A stretch of DNA of 64,000 bases from NCBI GenBank assembly GCA_011033025.1, contig WFMF01000199.1, positions 124,001-188,000 of the forward strand. The letters are read 5' to 3'. The notes under the pieces were generated by a model. It was not told the DNA's origin. It searched no databases and saw nothing but the letters and a program-made list of their open reading frames with translations. This DNA comes from Beroe forskalii. Its lineage: Eukaryota > Ctenophora > Nuda > Beroida > Beroidae. A program made the translations under genes and the position numbers. This document shows, one piece after another, positions 46,691 to 58,099 of the stretch; position 1 is the first letter of the stretch; each line of letters starts with the position of its first letter.

Positions 46691-48677
46691 TAGCAACGAT
46701 TTCGTAACTCCATGCAACGTGTCACATCATTCACTGTTGTTACCATAGCAACGCGTTACATTTTTAACTGTTGTTATCATAGCACCACGTCACATTATTC
46801 ACTGTTGTTTCTATAGCAACACCTCACATTATTCACTGTTGTAACCATAGCAACACTTCAAATTATTCACTGTTGTTACCATAGCAACACGTCACATAAT
46901 TCACTATTGTTTCCATAGCAACACCTCACATTATTCACTGTTGTAACCATAGCAACACCACATTATTCACTGTTGTTTCTATAGCAACACCTCACATTAT
47001 TCCCTGTTGTAACCATAGCAACACGTCACATAATTCACTGTTGTAACCATAGCAACACCTCACATTACTCACTGTTGTAACCATAGCAACGTGTCACATT
47101 ACTCACTGTTGTAACCATAGCAACACTTCAAATTTTTACTGTCGTTTCTATAGCAACACGTCACATAATTCACTGTTGTTACCATAGCAACACCTCACAT
47201 TATTCACTGTTGTTACCATAGCAACACGTCACATAATTCACTGTTGTTACCATAGCAACACGTCACATTATTCACTGTTGTAACCATAGCAACACGTCAC
47301 ATTACTCTCTGTTGTTTTTATAGCAACGCGTCACATTATTAACTGTTGTAACCATAGCAACACTTCATATTATTCACTGTTGTTACCATAGCAACACCTC
47401 ACATTATTCACTGTTGTTACCATAGCAACACGTCACATTATTCACTGTTGTTTCCATAGCAACACATCACATTATTCACTGTTGTTACCATAGCAACACG
47501 TCACATTACTCACTGTTGTTTCCAAAGCAACACGTAAAATTACTCACTGTTGTTTCCATAACAACACCACATCAATCACTGTTGTTACCATATCAATACT
47601 TCACATTATTCACTGTTCTTTTCATAGCAACACTTCACATTATTCACTGTTGTTACCATAGCAACACTTCACATAATTCACTGTTGTTACCATAGCAACA
47701 CGTCACATAATTCACTATTGTTTCCATAGCAACACCTCACATTATTCACTGTTGTAACCATAGCAACACCACATTACTCACTGTTGTTACCATAGCAACA
47801 CTTCATATTATTCACTGTTGTAACCATAGCAACACTTCACATTATTCACTGTTGTGACCATAGCAACACTTCACATTATTCACTGTTGTAACCATAGCTA
47901 CACCTCACATTATTCACTGTTGTTATCATAGCAACACCTCACATTATTCACTGTTGTTATCATAGCAACACGTCACATTACTCACTGTTGTTTCCATAGC
48001 AACACCTCACATTATTCACTGTTGTTTCCATAGCAACACCACATTATTCACTGTTGTTTCCATAACAACATTTCACATCATTCACTGTTGTAACCATAGC
48101 AACCCTTCACATTATTTACTGTTGTTTCCATAGCAACACCTCACATTATTCACTGTTGTTCCCATAGCAACACTTCACATTATTCACTGTTGTAACCATA
48201 GCAACACCTCACATTATTCACTGTTGTTTCCATAGCAACACGTCATATTATTCTCTGCTGTTTCCATAGCAACACGTCACATTATTCACTGTTGTTACCA
48301 TAGCAACACCATATTACTCACTGTTGTTACCATAGCAACACTTCATAATTCATATTATTCACTGTTGTTACCCTAGCAACACGTCACATTATTCACTGTT
48401 GTTACCATAGCAACACGTCACATTATTCATTGTTGCCATAGCAACACTTCACATTATTCACTGTTGTTACCATAGCAACACGTCACATTATTCACTGTTG
48501 TTACCATAGCAACACGTCATATTATTCTCTGTTGTTTCCATAGCAACACGTCACATAACTCACTGTTGTTTCCAAAGCAACACGTCACATTAATCACTGT
48601 TGTTTCCATAGCAACACGTCACATTATTCACTGTTGTTTCCATAGGAACACTTCACATTATACACTGTTGTTCCCAT
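46690..48677. repeat. 34-bp minisatellite containing an RFX X-box-like palindrome (~55-60 units)
   Basis: Consensus unit: CACTGTTGTTACCATAGCAA followed by CACGTCACATTATT. The core GTTACCATAGCAAC fits the established X-box form GTNRCC-N(0-3)-RGYAAC bound by RFX factors. Unit variants with GTAACC keep the match and those with GTTTCC weaken it. The non-core part (CACGTCACATTATTCACT) varies more freely. A few further units occur at 50230-50345. Confidence 0.9.
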
Positions 48678-49498
48678 GGGGGGGCCAACCCCCTCAATTT
48701 TGGTGGATATCAAAAAATCGCCAATAGGGGGTTTAATTTTGGGGGGTTTTGGGGGTTTTAGGGGGCTTAATTCTTAGTGAAAAAGGGGAACTTTTTCTCA
48801 AATGGTACCATTTTGTTCGTGATTTTTGCACCATTTCAAAATGGTACCATTTTGGTCGTGATTTTGGCGATTTTTAGAAATGGTACCGTTTTTGTTTCCG
48901 GTTTTTGGTACCATTTTTGTTTATAATTTTTGGAACTTTTATGAAATGGTACCATTTTCGTTTCTGATTTTCAGCGTCTTTTTCAAATGGTACCATTTTG
49001 TTTCTGATTTTTTGCACCCTTTCGAAATGGTACCATTTTTGTTCCTGATTTTTTGCACCATTTCAAAATGGTACCATTTTTGGTCATGATTTTTGGCGAT
49101 TTTTGGAAATGGTACCATTTTGTTTCCGGTTTTGGTACCATTTTTGTTTATGATTTTGGAACTTCTATGAAATGGTACCATTTTTGTTTCTGATTTTCAG
49201 CATCTTTTTCAAATGGTACCAAATTTGTGTCCGATTTTTTGCGCCTTTTCGAAATGGTACCTTTTTATTCGTGATTTTTTGGCAACTTTTTCAAATGGTA
49301 CCATTTTGTTTCTTCATTTTGGTGCTTTTTGAATCATACTAGAATATTTTTTGCTGTCGATAGGGGTTTAATTTTGGGGGTTTAATTTTTTGCTGTCGAT
49401 GGGGGTTTAATTTTTGGGGTTTAATTTAACCCCTGGTGGATATAACAAATTTCCAATAGGGGGCTTAATTTTGGGGGGTTTTGGGGGGTTGCCCCCCC
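48678..49498. mobile_element. hAT-like MITE inserted in the X-box array, 8-bp TSD
   Basis: Exact 8-bp direct repeats GTTCCCAT (48670-48677 and 49499-49506). Terminal inverted repeats GGGGGGGCCAACCCCC / GGGGGGTTGCCCCCCC. The paralogous site at about 50339-50355 reads GTTGTTCCCATAAG without the insertion, a natural empty site. The 821-bp interior is mostly ~45-bp tandem units with AAATGGTACCATTTTG (48780-49330). No transposase. Confidence 0.88.
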
Positions 49499-50529
49499 GT
49501 TCCCATAAGTCATAAAAGTCTCAACAAGGTAAAACTGGTACAAAACCCTTACGCTCAGTTGTCGAGTCTGCGTCAACGGAGCAAGACATATTCAAACCAA
49601 GCTATTTTGCATAATGATTCCTATTATTAGCATAATGAGATTGACATTATGAGTCCTAATTTAGAAAATGAAGGCAAGGATTCGGCTTGGTGCTCATTAT
49701 GATAAGTAGATTAGGGTATCAGTAGAATGGGAATTGGAGCCTTGCTGGAAGAAGCAGGGACCAGGCAACTAAGCATTCACCATGAGGTGATTACCAAACT
49801 GCTTAGCTTGTGATTTTAAAGTAGGTTTACTCGGGCTGCTAGTAAATGAGAGAGTCAGGGAGGCATTAGAAACAATGAAAGTCCCGCGTTTCGGAGACGA
49901 AAACTTGCGAATCTTTGGAATACTAGGCTATTATAAAACCTTAGTTGTAATAATGTTTGAATATTTTGAATAGGTACCGAATCTTTGATTGCGCTGGTGA
50001 TTGAGCCAAAGAATCAGGTCTCTGAATTCGATTTACTCCGTGCTTTTCATCTCTGGGAGTCTGAACATTGTATGATTCTTTGAAAAGATCCTTCGATCAA
50101 GAGAACAGTTGCAATCAGACTGAGACGCGTTTTTCTGTGGGTAAATCACGCCGCAGACTAAAAAGACATTTTGGTAGGGGGAAATTATCTGGATATATTT
50201 GTGATGAATCTACAAATTAACTGTTTTTTTCATAGCAACTGTTATTTCATGCAACGTGTCACATGATACACTGTTGGTACCATAGCAACATGTTACGTTT
50301 TTCACTGTTGTTTCCATACCAACACGTCACATTATTCACTGTTGTTCCCATAAGTTATAAAAGTCTCAACAAGGTAAAACTGGTAGAAAACCCTTACGCT
50401 CAGTTTTTGAGTTTGCATCAGCTTAGCAAGACATATTCAAACCAAGCTGTTTTGCGTAATGATTCCTATTATCGCAGTGGCGTTTCATTATTTCATTGTG
50501 CATAATATGAAACGTTGCATAGTGACGGT

Positions 50530-51277
50530 CCATAGCTTCATCCCCCCCCCCCTAAGACAAGGGGGGTGAAGATTTTTGGTCAGATAAGGTAGGTGGGGGG
50601 TTGCCCTAATTTTAATGATTTTGGAGGGACTCGGACAGAAGGGGGAGTGAAAAAGTTAAGGGGGGATTAGGATCTAACAGAAGGATTTCGAAATTTGAGA
50701 TGAAAATCCTATTTTCGTGAGATCTATTTTTCTCAGACCCTCTGGCTTCTGGGGGCTGCGCCCCCAGACCCCCCCTGTCATTTTGTAAGGCTGTTAAATC
50801 ACTACGATACTTCAATTCCCCGCCATTTTCAAGTGAGATCAAACTAACTAATGTGTTTCTATGTTTTTATATTGTGTTGACAATATTCCTGCCATGATTC
50901 CCTTACAAGTGTCATTTTATATGTCAATTATTCAAGGATTAATTGACATCATAATTGAACTTCATTACCATTTCAGTCATAAGAAATATTATTTGTTAAA
51001 ACTCAAAATTGACTAAATTTTTTGTCTGACTTGCGGTGTCAGCCACAATTCATAGTTTACATACTTTCATCTTGTCATTAAGTATTAAGTTTCTAGTTTC
51101 GGTTGACTCTTTTCTAAACAATTCGATGGACATATCTCAGAAAAAATTTCTAAGTTTTTGGTGGGGGATCGGTCGGATTTTTGAAATTCAGGGGTCGGGT
51201 GCCCAAAAGGGGGGGGGGGTTGGCAAAGGGGAGTTGAAAAATTCAGGGGGGGGGGGTTGTCCCAGGATGAAGCTATG
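50530..51277. mobile_element. Non-autonomous DNA element with 8-bp TSD (hAT-like)
   Basis: Direct repeats GTGACGGT (50522-50529 and 51278-51285) flank inverted ends CATAGCTTCATCC / GGATGAAGCTATG. Long C- and G-runs lie just inside each end, and there is an internal stem GGGGGCTGCGCCCCC. 748 bp without a transposase. The insertion abuts the 18-bp array that starts at 51291. Confidence 0.8.
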
Positions 51278-51290
51278 GTGACGGTAGACT

Positions 51291-52269
51291 TAGTGCGGTG
51301 TCACTATTTAGTGCGGTGTCACTATATAGTGCGGTGTCACTGTATAGTCTGGTGTCACTATATAGTGCGGTGTCACTATATAGTGCGGTGTCACTATATA
51401 GTGCGGTGTTACTATATAGTGCGGTGTCACTATGTAGTGCGGTGTCACTATTTAGTGCGGTGTCACTATATAGTGCGGTGTCACTGTATAGTCTGGTGTC
51501 ACTATATAGTGCGGTGCCACTATATAGTGCGGTGTCACTATATAGTGCGGTGTCACTATATAGTGCAGTGTCACTATATAGTGCGGTGTCACTATGTAGT
51601 GCGGTGTCACTATTTAGTGTGGTGTCACTATATGGTGCGGTGTCACTGTATAGTGCGGTGTCACTATATAGTGCGGTGTCACTATATAGTACGGTGTCAC
51701 TATATAGTGCGGTGTCACTATGTAGTGCGGTGTCACTATTTAGTGCGGTGTCACTATATGGTGCCGTGTCACTGTATAGTGCGGTGTCACTATATAGTGC
51801 GGTGTCACTGTATAGTGCGGTGTCACTATATAGTTCGGTGTCACTATATAGTGCGGTGTCACTATATAGTGCGGTGTCACTATATAGTGCGGTTTCACTA
51901 TATAGTGCGGTGTCACTATATAGTGCGGTGTCACTATATAGTGCGGTGTCACTATATAGTGCGGTGTCACTATATAGTGCGGTGTCACTATATAGTGCGG
52001 TGTTACTATGAAGTGCGGTGTCACTATTTAGTGCGGTGTCACTATTTAGTGCGGTGTCACTATATGGTGCGGTGTCACTGTATAGTGCGGTGTCACTATA
52101 TGGTGCGGTGTCACTGTATATTGCGGTGTCACTATATAGTGCGGTGTCACTATATAGTGCGGTGTCACTATATAGTGCGGTGTCACTATATAGTGCGGTG
52201 TCACTGTATAGTGCGGCGTCACTATATAGTGCGGTGTCACTATATAGTGCGGTGTCACTATATAGTGCG
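51291..52269. repeat. 18-bp minisatellite, about 54 units
   Basis: Consensus AGTGCGGTGTCACTATAT with point variants at the TATATA step. Because 18 is divisible by three and the unit has no stop in several frames on both strands, frames of 237-343 codons appear on both strands. I treat them as artefacts of the repeat, not genes. Confidence 0.95.
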
Positions 52270-54418
52270 TCAATCACTGCACGAATAACAGTTTCGTGAC
52301 GTCATTATCACAGTTTAGAGTAGTGAACTGCTGCCTGGAGCTCGTGTATATATATGATGCATTGTTAAGTTACCATTTGAAGAGAGAGTGGAATAGTGCC
52401 CCATAATAACCCTATCATATAACAACGTGTAAAGATGGTCCGCCGTAACAATATAGGTCGTTCATCGTCATCAATTCACCATTATATACCATGATAATGA
52501 CGTAATATATATCAAATATTCGTAACCAACTTATTATAGGTTACATATTATGTAACTTAGCTCCCAGCCCACACTCATATTTACATTGCACTTTGTTATA
52601 CATACTGAGTCTGTGCACCTGTGTCACACGCTGCCTGACTGGTATACTCTTACCTTTCTGAATTTTACTTCTGGAATTCTTACCTTTTTGTGTTTTACTT
52701 CTCAGGTTTGTGATGGTTGGGTTGTCCAATGTCCTGCATCAGCTGCACGTGATATATTTGAGTATTTGCAATTACTCCTAATTCTGCCTCATTCAGTTTG
52801 CGTATCTTTTTATTTCTACTATTTGTTATTGAAATGTGTACTTCTTATAATTACAGATTGTATTGATTACCATCGTCCATCAATATCAATATTTCTCTGC
52901 TTAAGTAACACAGAAAATTGTACGGTAAATTATAAGGTAAATTGTACGGTATGTAGATGGAGATATTTTGCTTTTTGGTACTCACATAAAGTGGCATGTT
53001 TGCATCATCAATTTTCTTCCTTAAACCATGTTTACCACGTCATAACTTACAGCCATGCTGTACATTATCAAGACCCAGCTTATTGTAAACGTGTATATCG
53101 GAATATATACCAGATCCCATAGTTACTGTGCCGGTATTATTAAGTAGACTACCAATTACCAGAACATGTAGCGTTATACACTGTGCTTGTTTTGTTTGTG
53201 TGTGGGTGTGTGTTACCTTGCACCTGTGAGGCACCAGTGTTCAGTGGTCTTGGTACTTGATCGATGATGTTTGTTTTCCGTGTTTCGTTTCTAGACTGAA
53301 TGTTTGTTTTTTTTGGAAAACATTAAAATTTCATTTGATCATTTGTCCTATATATAATAAATAGTTTCTGTAGGTGGAAGTTAGCGCATAAAAAAGTAGG
53401 AATTTTACTAGACCACCAAAGCCGGCCTTCACACAACCTTTGCTATGATTTTACAGGGCAGTTCTGAACAATATTTGGTTGGATCAGTCCCGAAGGTCTG
53501 GTAATGATTCATCAACTCCCGGATTTTTTCCACAGCATGACTTATTGCCTTAGTGGGATTATTTCTTGATTGGCAATATTATCAACAGTTCCTTTACCAT
53601 GTTTTAATTAAAAGCATCCTTCATTAAGCTGGGATCATGTTTTGATTAATTTATAAACCTGGGATTGATTTTGCACCCGTTTTAAAAAAAAGCTTAAGAC
53701 CGAGAAAATTAGGACAATCATGAGCTCAAGATTTATATTAGTATATTAACTGGATTTACAGCATTTACAAATTCGTTGTCATTCGTTGTCAAGTCCTTGA
53801 TTCATTCAACTTCACATTGCATTTCCCCAGGCATGTTTGTAAAAAATATAACGCACATAATTTCTCAGGAAGGATACGAATGATTTGCACGAAGAAAAGA
53901 AGTGAGAAAAACTCAAATTATTTTCAATTTCAAATTTTATTTTAATCTAAAGTACAATGATTATTCAATCTGAAGTAATTTTCAATCTCATTTTTTATAA
54001 TTAATCTGAATTTTTGAACATAATCACGTTTAATTTTTTTCACGGGCAACGGGCTTGTTTTAAAATTTTGCTTTTCCTAATATCAGAGAAAAATAATGAT
54101 ATCTTTTTAATTATCGGACTAATCTACTTTCAGTAAAGCATTGATCGCAGCAGTCCAGTATTTCCTTGAAGATATTGGGGTTTTACACGTTAGTATTGAC
54201 AATTGACATGTTAATAAGTTAATATATAACGTTTCCATATTGTTGTTATTCCGTAAATTTAAATTTTCTATGGAAGTGATCTCCAAAAGTGCAGCTATGT
54301 GCTGAATCCAAATTAAAAGTTGAAAAATCATCTGTTGTAATGGTCAAATGTATCATGAAATGCCGGAAATAATTGCAGTATATTATGTTTTACACGCATC
54401 GTCGCACATAGCTCGAAG
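52270..54418. other. Non-coding stretch between the 18-bp array and the RhoGEF exons
   Basis: Contains copies of the TGACGTCATTATCA motif (about 52296 and 52466-52505). A 178-codon ORF (52586-53122) is hydrophobic and AT-biased with no recognisable domain. Nothing else supported. Confidence 0.5.
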
Positions 54419-54494
54419 TTATTCAATAAACAAGAAAGACGTTGAGAAGGTTGCCAGGAAGTTACATAGCCTGCGAAGCAAAGACTCACAAAAG
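54419..54494 (+). CDS. Candidate RhoGEF linker exon
   Basis: Frame YSINKKDVEKVARKLHSLRS then KDSQK, ending at a GTTTGT donor in phase 0. Basic and helical in character. With an acceptor at CGAAG (54414-54418) its incoming phase matches the exon at 10382-10451, and its outgoing phase matches the exon at 54763. The acceptor lacks a good polypyrimidine tract, so the start is uncertain. Confidence 0.4.
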
Positions 54495-54762
54495 GTTTGT
54501 ACAATTAGATAGTTTAGAAATTGTATAAAAAGATGTGTAAAATTGTATTAAAATATTTCCTTGAAGAAAATCGTGATTTAACATCAAGTATCAGGATTCA
54601 AGTATTGATTTTGTAATTATATTTAATTCCGTGCACGACAAATAGGCGGGTAGGATGACGTCATTATCATATCATGATGTAGTGAGTTGAGGACGTTAAA
54701 CCGCCTATTTCTCGCGCGCGGCGTATAACTTTTAATTTTGTTATCAACTTTTTTTTCTGCAG

Positions 54763-54817
54763 AGTGGTGGTATTCCGACCCTCCACAACCCACTTTCGGC
54801 TGCCAATAAGAACCGAG
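54763..54817 (+). CDS. Candidate RhoGEF linker exon
   Basis: Strong acceptor (CTTTTTTTTCTGCAG) and an AGgta donor. In the frame set by the preceding candidate it reads SGGIPTLHNPLSAANKNR and leaves one base. It cannot be spliced directly to the exon at 57974 in any frame: two frames meet a stop after the join and the third has an internal stop. A bridging exon taking phase 1 to phase 2 is therefore required. The array at 56570-57830 contains such a segment. Confidence 0.5.
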
Positions 54818-54850
54818 GTATTTCGTCAAATATTATGGAATAAACAGTGG

Positions 54851-54966
54851 CAGTTCGAACTGCAGTTTCGTGTGCGCGGCGTAAGTTTGCGCGGCGTATG
54901 GACATATTATTTATGTCTTTACCCCGCGCAAACTTACGCCGCGCACACAAAACTGCAGTTCGAACT
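54851..54966. mobile_element. Hairpin MITE, CAGTTCGAACTGCAG family, copy 1
   Basis: Inverted ends CAGTTCGAACTGCAGTTT / AAACTGCAGTTCGAACT with an internal inverted GCGCGGCGTAAGTTTGCGCG. Same family at 55665, 61586 and 62662. Lies in the intron after the 54763 exon. Confidence 0.8.
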
Positions 54967-55215
54967 ACTATATTCTAATATGTCTCCAGTCTTTGAAAGG
55001 TGTGTTGAAATAATGTTTTAGATGACGTATGTTTTAGAAAAATTGACTTTTCTTGGAAGCAAAGTTATTCAGAAATCAAAGATCGTTTAAAGTTTGTTCA
55101 TCCATGTATTGTTAGTACATTCTTTACAGTTTTGTACCCTTGTACCTGTAAAAATGTCAAATGTGACATGTGTGGGTTTATTTTGACTATAAATTATAAA
55201 TAGAGACATCATACT

Positions 55216-55460
55216 TTGAAAGTACATTGTATACAATATGCATTTCGTACAGTACGTATTACGTTATGTACATTTTTTACATTATTTTCAATGTACATTT
55301 TCTACAATGTACTATGTAAATTTTGTACATTGTACACTTTGTTTTTGCACAAACACAATGTACATTCTGTGCATTATTATGTGAAATCTACATTTGGACA
55401 TCATGTCCACATTATACATTATGTACATTGTACAATGTACATTATGTTCAGTGTACATTT
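55216..55460. repeat. TGTACATT-rich simple repeat
   Basis: Many irregular copies of the palindrome-like TGTACATT/AATGTACA. Short open frames here are low complexity. Confidence 0.7.
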
Positions 55461-55664
55461 TGCCACACTGTACCTTAATGTAGTACACTGTTCCCAGAGT
55501 ATGTGCTGTGGTTCACCAATGTCAATAGAATTAAACCTACAGGCAAGCTACATGTCCGCGCTGTTACCTACATAGTTTGTCATAGTTTAAATATGATTTA
55601 CCGTTATTAAGTTTACAAGAATAGCTTATTCCCAGAGTTAGATAAATTGTCCTAGTTTACAGGG

Positions 55665-55803
55665 CAGTTCGAACTGCAGTTTGCGCGTCTTTTGAGTGCG
55701 CGGCGTAAGTTTGCGCGGCGTAGAGGCATATAAAGAACATGTCTTTACGCCGCGCAATCTCACACAGCGTACACAAAAGACGCGCACACTGCAGTTCGAA
55801 CTG
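55665..55803. mobile_element. CAGTTCGAACTGCAG MITE, copy 2
   Basis: Hairpin of 139 bp with CAGTTCGAACTGCAGTTTGC at the left and GCAGTTCGAACTG at the right, and an inner AAAGACATG-type loop. Confidence 0.8.
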
Positions 55804-56339
55804 TAACCGTAAGTTTACAAGAATAGCTCAGTACCAGAAATATAGGCGACATAAATATCAAGACGATAGGATTTTTTCAGAATTCATTATTGACGAAGTG
55901 ACGATTAAAACTGTCAAATATTAAATTATTAACCCGGCAAGATTATTTCAGGATCACCTTCATTTTTGTCGCCTGTATTTCTAGTACCAAGGTAAATCAA
56001 GCAGATGTCTCCATAATAAGCCATAGAAACCTAGATTAGAAGATTTCTCTTTTTTTCACTTTATGTAAATAACTCAATGTGAGCTGATAAGCAGAGTTTG
56101 GATTTTTGGGGTTGTGAAACCATTTATTGATATCACCATAATATTTAGTTATAGCTGGAAATTTTATAAGTCCTTTCAAAATATCTCATAATAAATGGAT
56201 TGTGATACCAAACGTTGGTATCAATTTCTGCCCTTCTTATAATCTTCCTGATTCCTCTCATCCCTTTTAAATTCCTCTTCAAATCTCCTTATCCATGGTG
56301 CCCCTTGGGGTTTTCAGACTTCATCCCCGTACAATTTCC

Positions 56340-56560
56340 CTTACCAATCCCCATCCCTTACGAATCTCCATCCCTAACAGATCCCATCCCTTACAAATCT
56401 TCATTCGTAACAAAGCCCCATCCCTAACAAATCCCCATCCCTAACAAATCCCATCCCCCCACAGACCCTCTGACCCTCTGGAACAAATCCCCATCCCTAA
56501 CAAATCTCAGTCCAGGAGGCGGATCCCCATCCCTAACAAATCCTCGGGTGAAGACGACAG
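56340..56560. repeat. CCATCCCTAACAAATC minisatellite
   Basis: Irregular units of CCCCATCCCTAACAAATC leading into the next array. Confidence 0.85.
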
Positions 56561-56569
56561 AGGGCATCA

Positions 56570-57835
56570 TCATTACCAAGAGTTCAACTCCAACAGACTG
56601 TGAGCAGAGGATGGGGGATGGGATTAAGAGTTCAACTCCAACAGACTGTGAGTAACAAATCCCCATCTGGGGGTTAAGAGTTCAACTCCAACAGACTGTG
56701 AGTTTGGGGATGGGGATGGGATAATTGGGGTTACCAAGAGTTCAACTCCAGACTGTGAGTTGGGACAAATCCCCATCCTCCCAAGAATTCAACTCCAACA
56801 GACTATGAGTATGAGGGATGGGGGAGGGGATTAATTGGGGGTTACGAAGAGTTCAACTCCAACAGACTGTGAGTATGAGGGATGGGAGGATTAATTGGGG
56901 TTACCAAGAGTTCAACTCCAACAGACTGTGAGTATGAGGGATGGGATTAATTGGGGGTTACCAAGAGTTCAACTCCAACAGACTGTGAGTTGGGGGATGG
57001 GGGATGGGATTAATTGGGGGTTACCAAGAGTTCAACTCCAACAGACTGTGAGTTGGGGGATGGGGGAGGGGATTAATTGGGGGTTACCAAGAGTTCAACT
57101 CCAACAGACTGTGAGTTTGGGGATGGGGAGGGATTAATTGGGGGTTACCAAGAGTTCAACTCCAACAGACTGTGAGTTTGGGGGATGGGGAGGGATTAAT
57201 TGGGGGTTACCAAGAGTTCAACTCCAACAGACTGTGAGTATGAGGGATGGGGGAGGGGATTAATTGGGGGTTACCAAGAGTTCAACTCCAACAGACTGTG
57301 AGTATGAGGGATGGGGAGGGATTAATTGGGGGTTACCAAGAGTTCAACTCCAACAGACTGTGAGTTTGAGGGATGGGGAGGGATTAATTGGGGTTACCAA
57401 GAGTTCAACTCCAACAGACTGTGAGTATGGGGGATGGGATTAATTGGGGGTTACCAAGAGTTCAACTCCAACAGACTGTGAGTATGAGGGATGGGGAGGG
57501 ATTAATTGGGGGTTACCAAGAGTTCAACTCCAACAGACTGTGAGTTTGGGGATGGGGGATGGGATTAATTGGGGGTTACCAAGAGTTCAACTCCAACAGA
57601 CTGTGAGTTTGGGGATGGGGGATGGGATTAATTGGGGGTTACCAAGAGTTCAACTCCAACAGACTGTGAGTTTGAGGGATGGGGAGGGGATTAATTGGGG
57701 GTTACCAAGAGTTCAACTCCAACAGACTGTGAGTTGAGGGATGGGGGAGGGGATTAATTGGGGGTTACCAAGAGTTCAACTCCAACAGACTGTGAGTTTG
57801 GGGATGGGGGATGGGATTAATTGGGGGATGGGGTA
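56570..57835 (+). repeat. ~60-bp minisatellite carrying a splice-site-flanked 19-nt core (~21 units)
   Basis: Units of about 55-65 bp. The constant part is TTACCAAGAGTTCAACTCCA followed by ACAGACTGTGAGT; the variable part is GGGATGGGGGAGGGGATTAA and similar. The constant part contains AG, a 19-nt core (AGTTCAACTCCAACAGACT) and a GTGAGT donor. The core in phase 1 reads EFNSNR and leaves phase 2, which is exactly what is needed between the RhoGEF exons at 54763 and 57974. A splice branch/pyrimidine tract is not evident in the G-rich spacer, so function is hypothetical. Confidence 0.9.
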
Positions 57836-57973
57836 GAAAAGAGGGAAAGAAAATTGACATTTCATTTGGAGATGATGGCTCATCAATTACCTTTACCAGT
57901 TATTTGTTTTTTGTATTTTTTTATTTTGCATGTTTTTTTCTTTATTTTAACACCAACCCCCGCTCTTCCTCAG

Positions 57974-58099
57974 ACAACCCAACGACTCCCCGGTGAAGCG
58001 ATCTAAGAGCCTCCCTAAGGACCACAACGTGATACCCAAGCGACCGAACGGTCCACTGCGACCCAAATCAACTGTAGAGGAGCCTGAACTATTTACCAA
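57974..58099 (+). CDS. RhoGEF exon: basic linker
   Basis: 126 nt after CTCTTCCTCAG, before GTGAGT. Enters needing one base and leaves two. Reads QPNDSPVKRSKSLPKDHNVI…RPKSTVEEPELFT, a basic Ser/Pro/Lys-rich segment of the kind found between the RGS-like and DH domains of RH-RhoGEFs. Possible phosphorylation sites are only inferred. It joins the next two exons without a stop. Confidence 0.75.

Noticed and set aside
46690..48677. Regular 34-bp repeats that could suggest a CRISPR array
   Set aside because: There are no unique spacers between constant repeats; the whole unit is tandem. The context is a eukaryotic genome.
51257..52299. 343-codon and 334-codon overlapping ORFs
   Set aside because: Both arise from the 18-bp satellite; peptides are monotonous (CHYIVR, SDTALY) and no start context, splice signal or homology supports a gene.
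52586..53122. 178-codon plus-strand ORF
   Set aside because: Hydrophobic, AT-driven composition, no domain; a possible acceptor at TTTACTTCTCAG (about 52704) has no convincing matching donor.
54744..54966. Minus-strand ORFs around 54623-54950
   Set aside because: They are produced by the hairpin MITE and by the complement of the 54763 exon.
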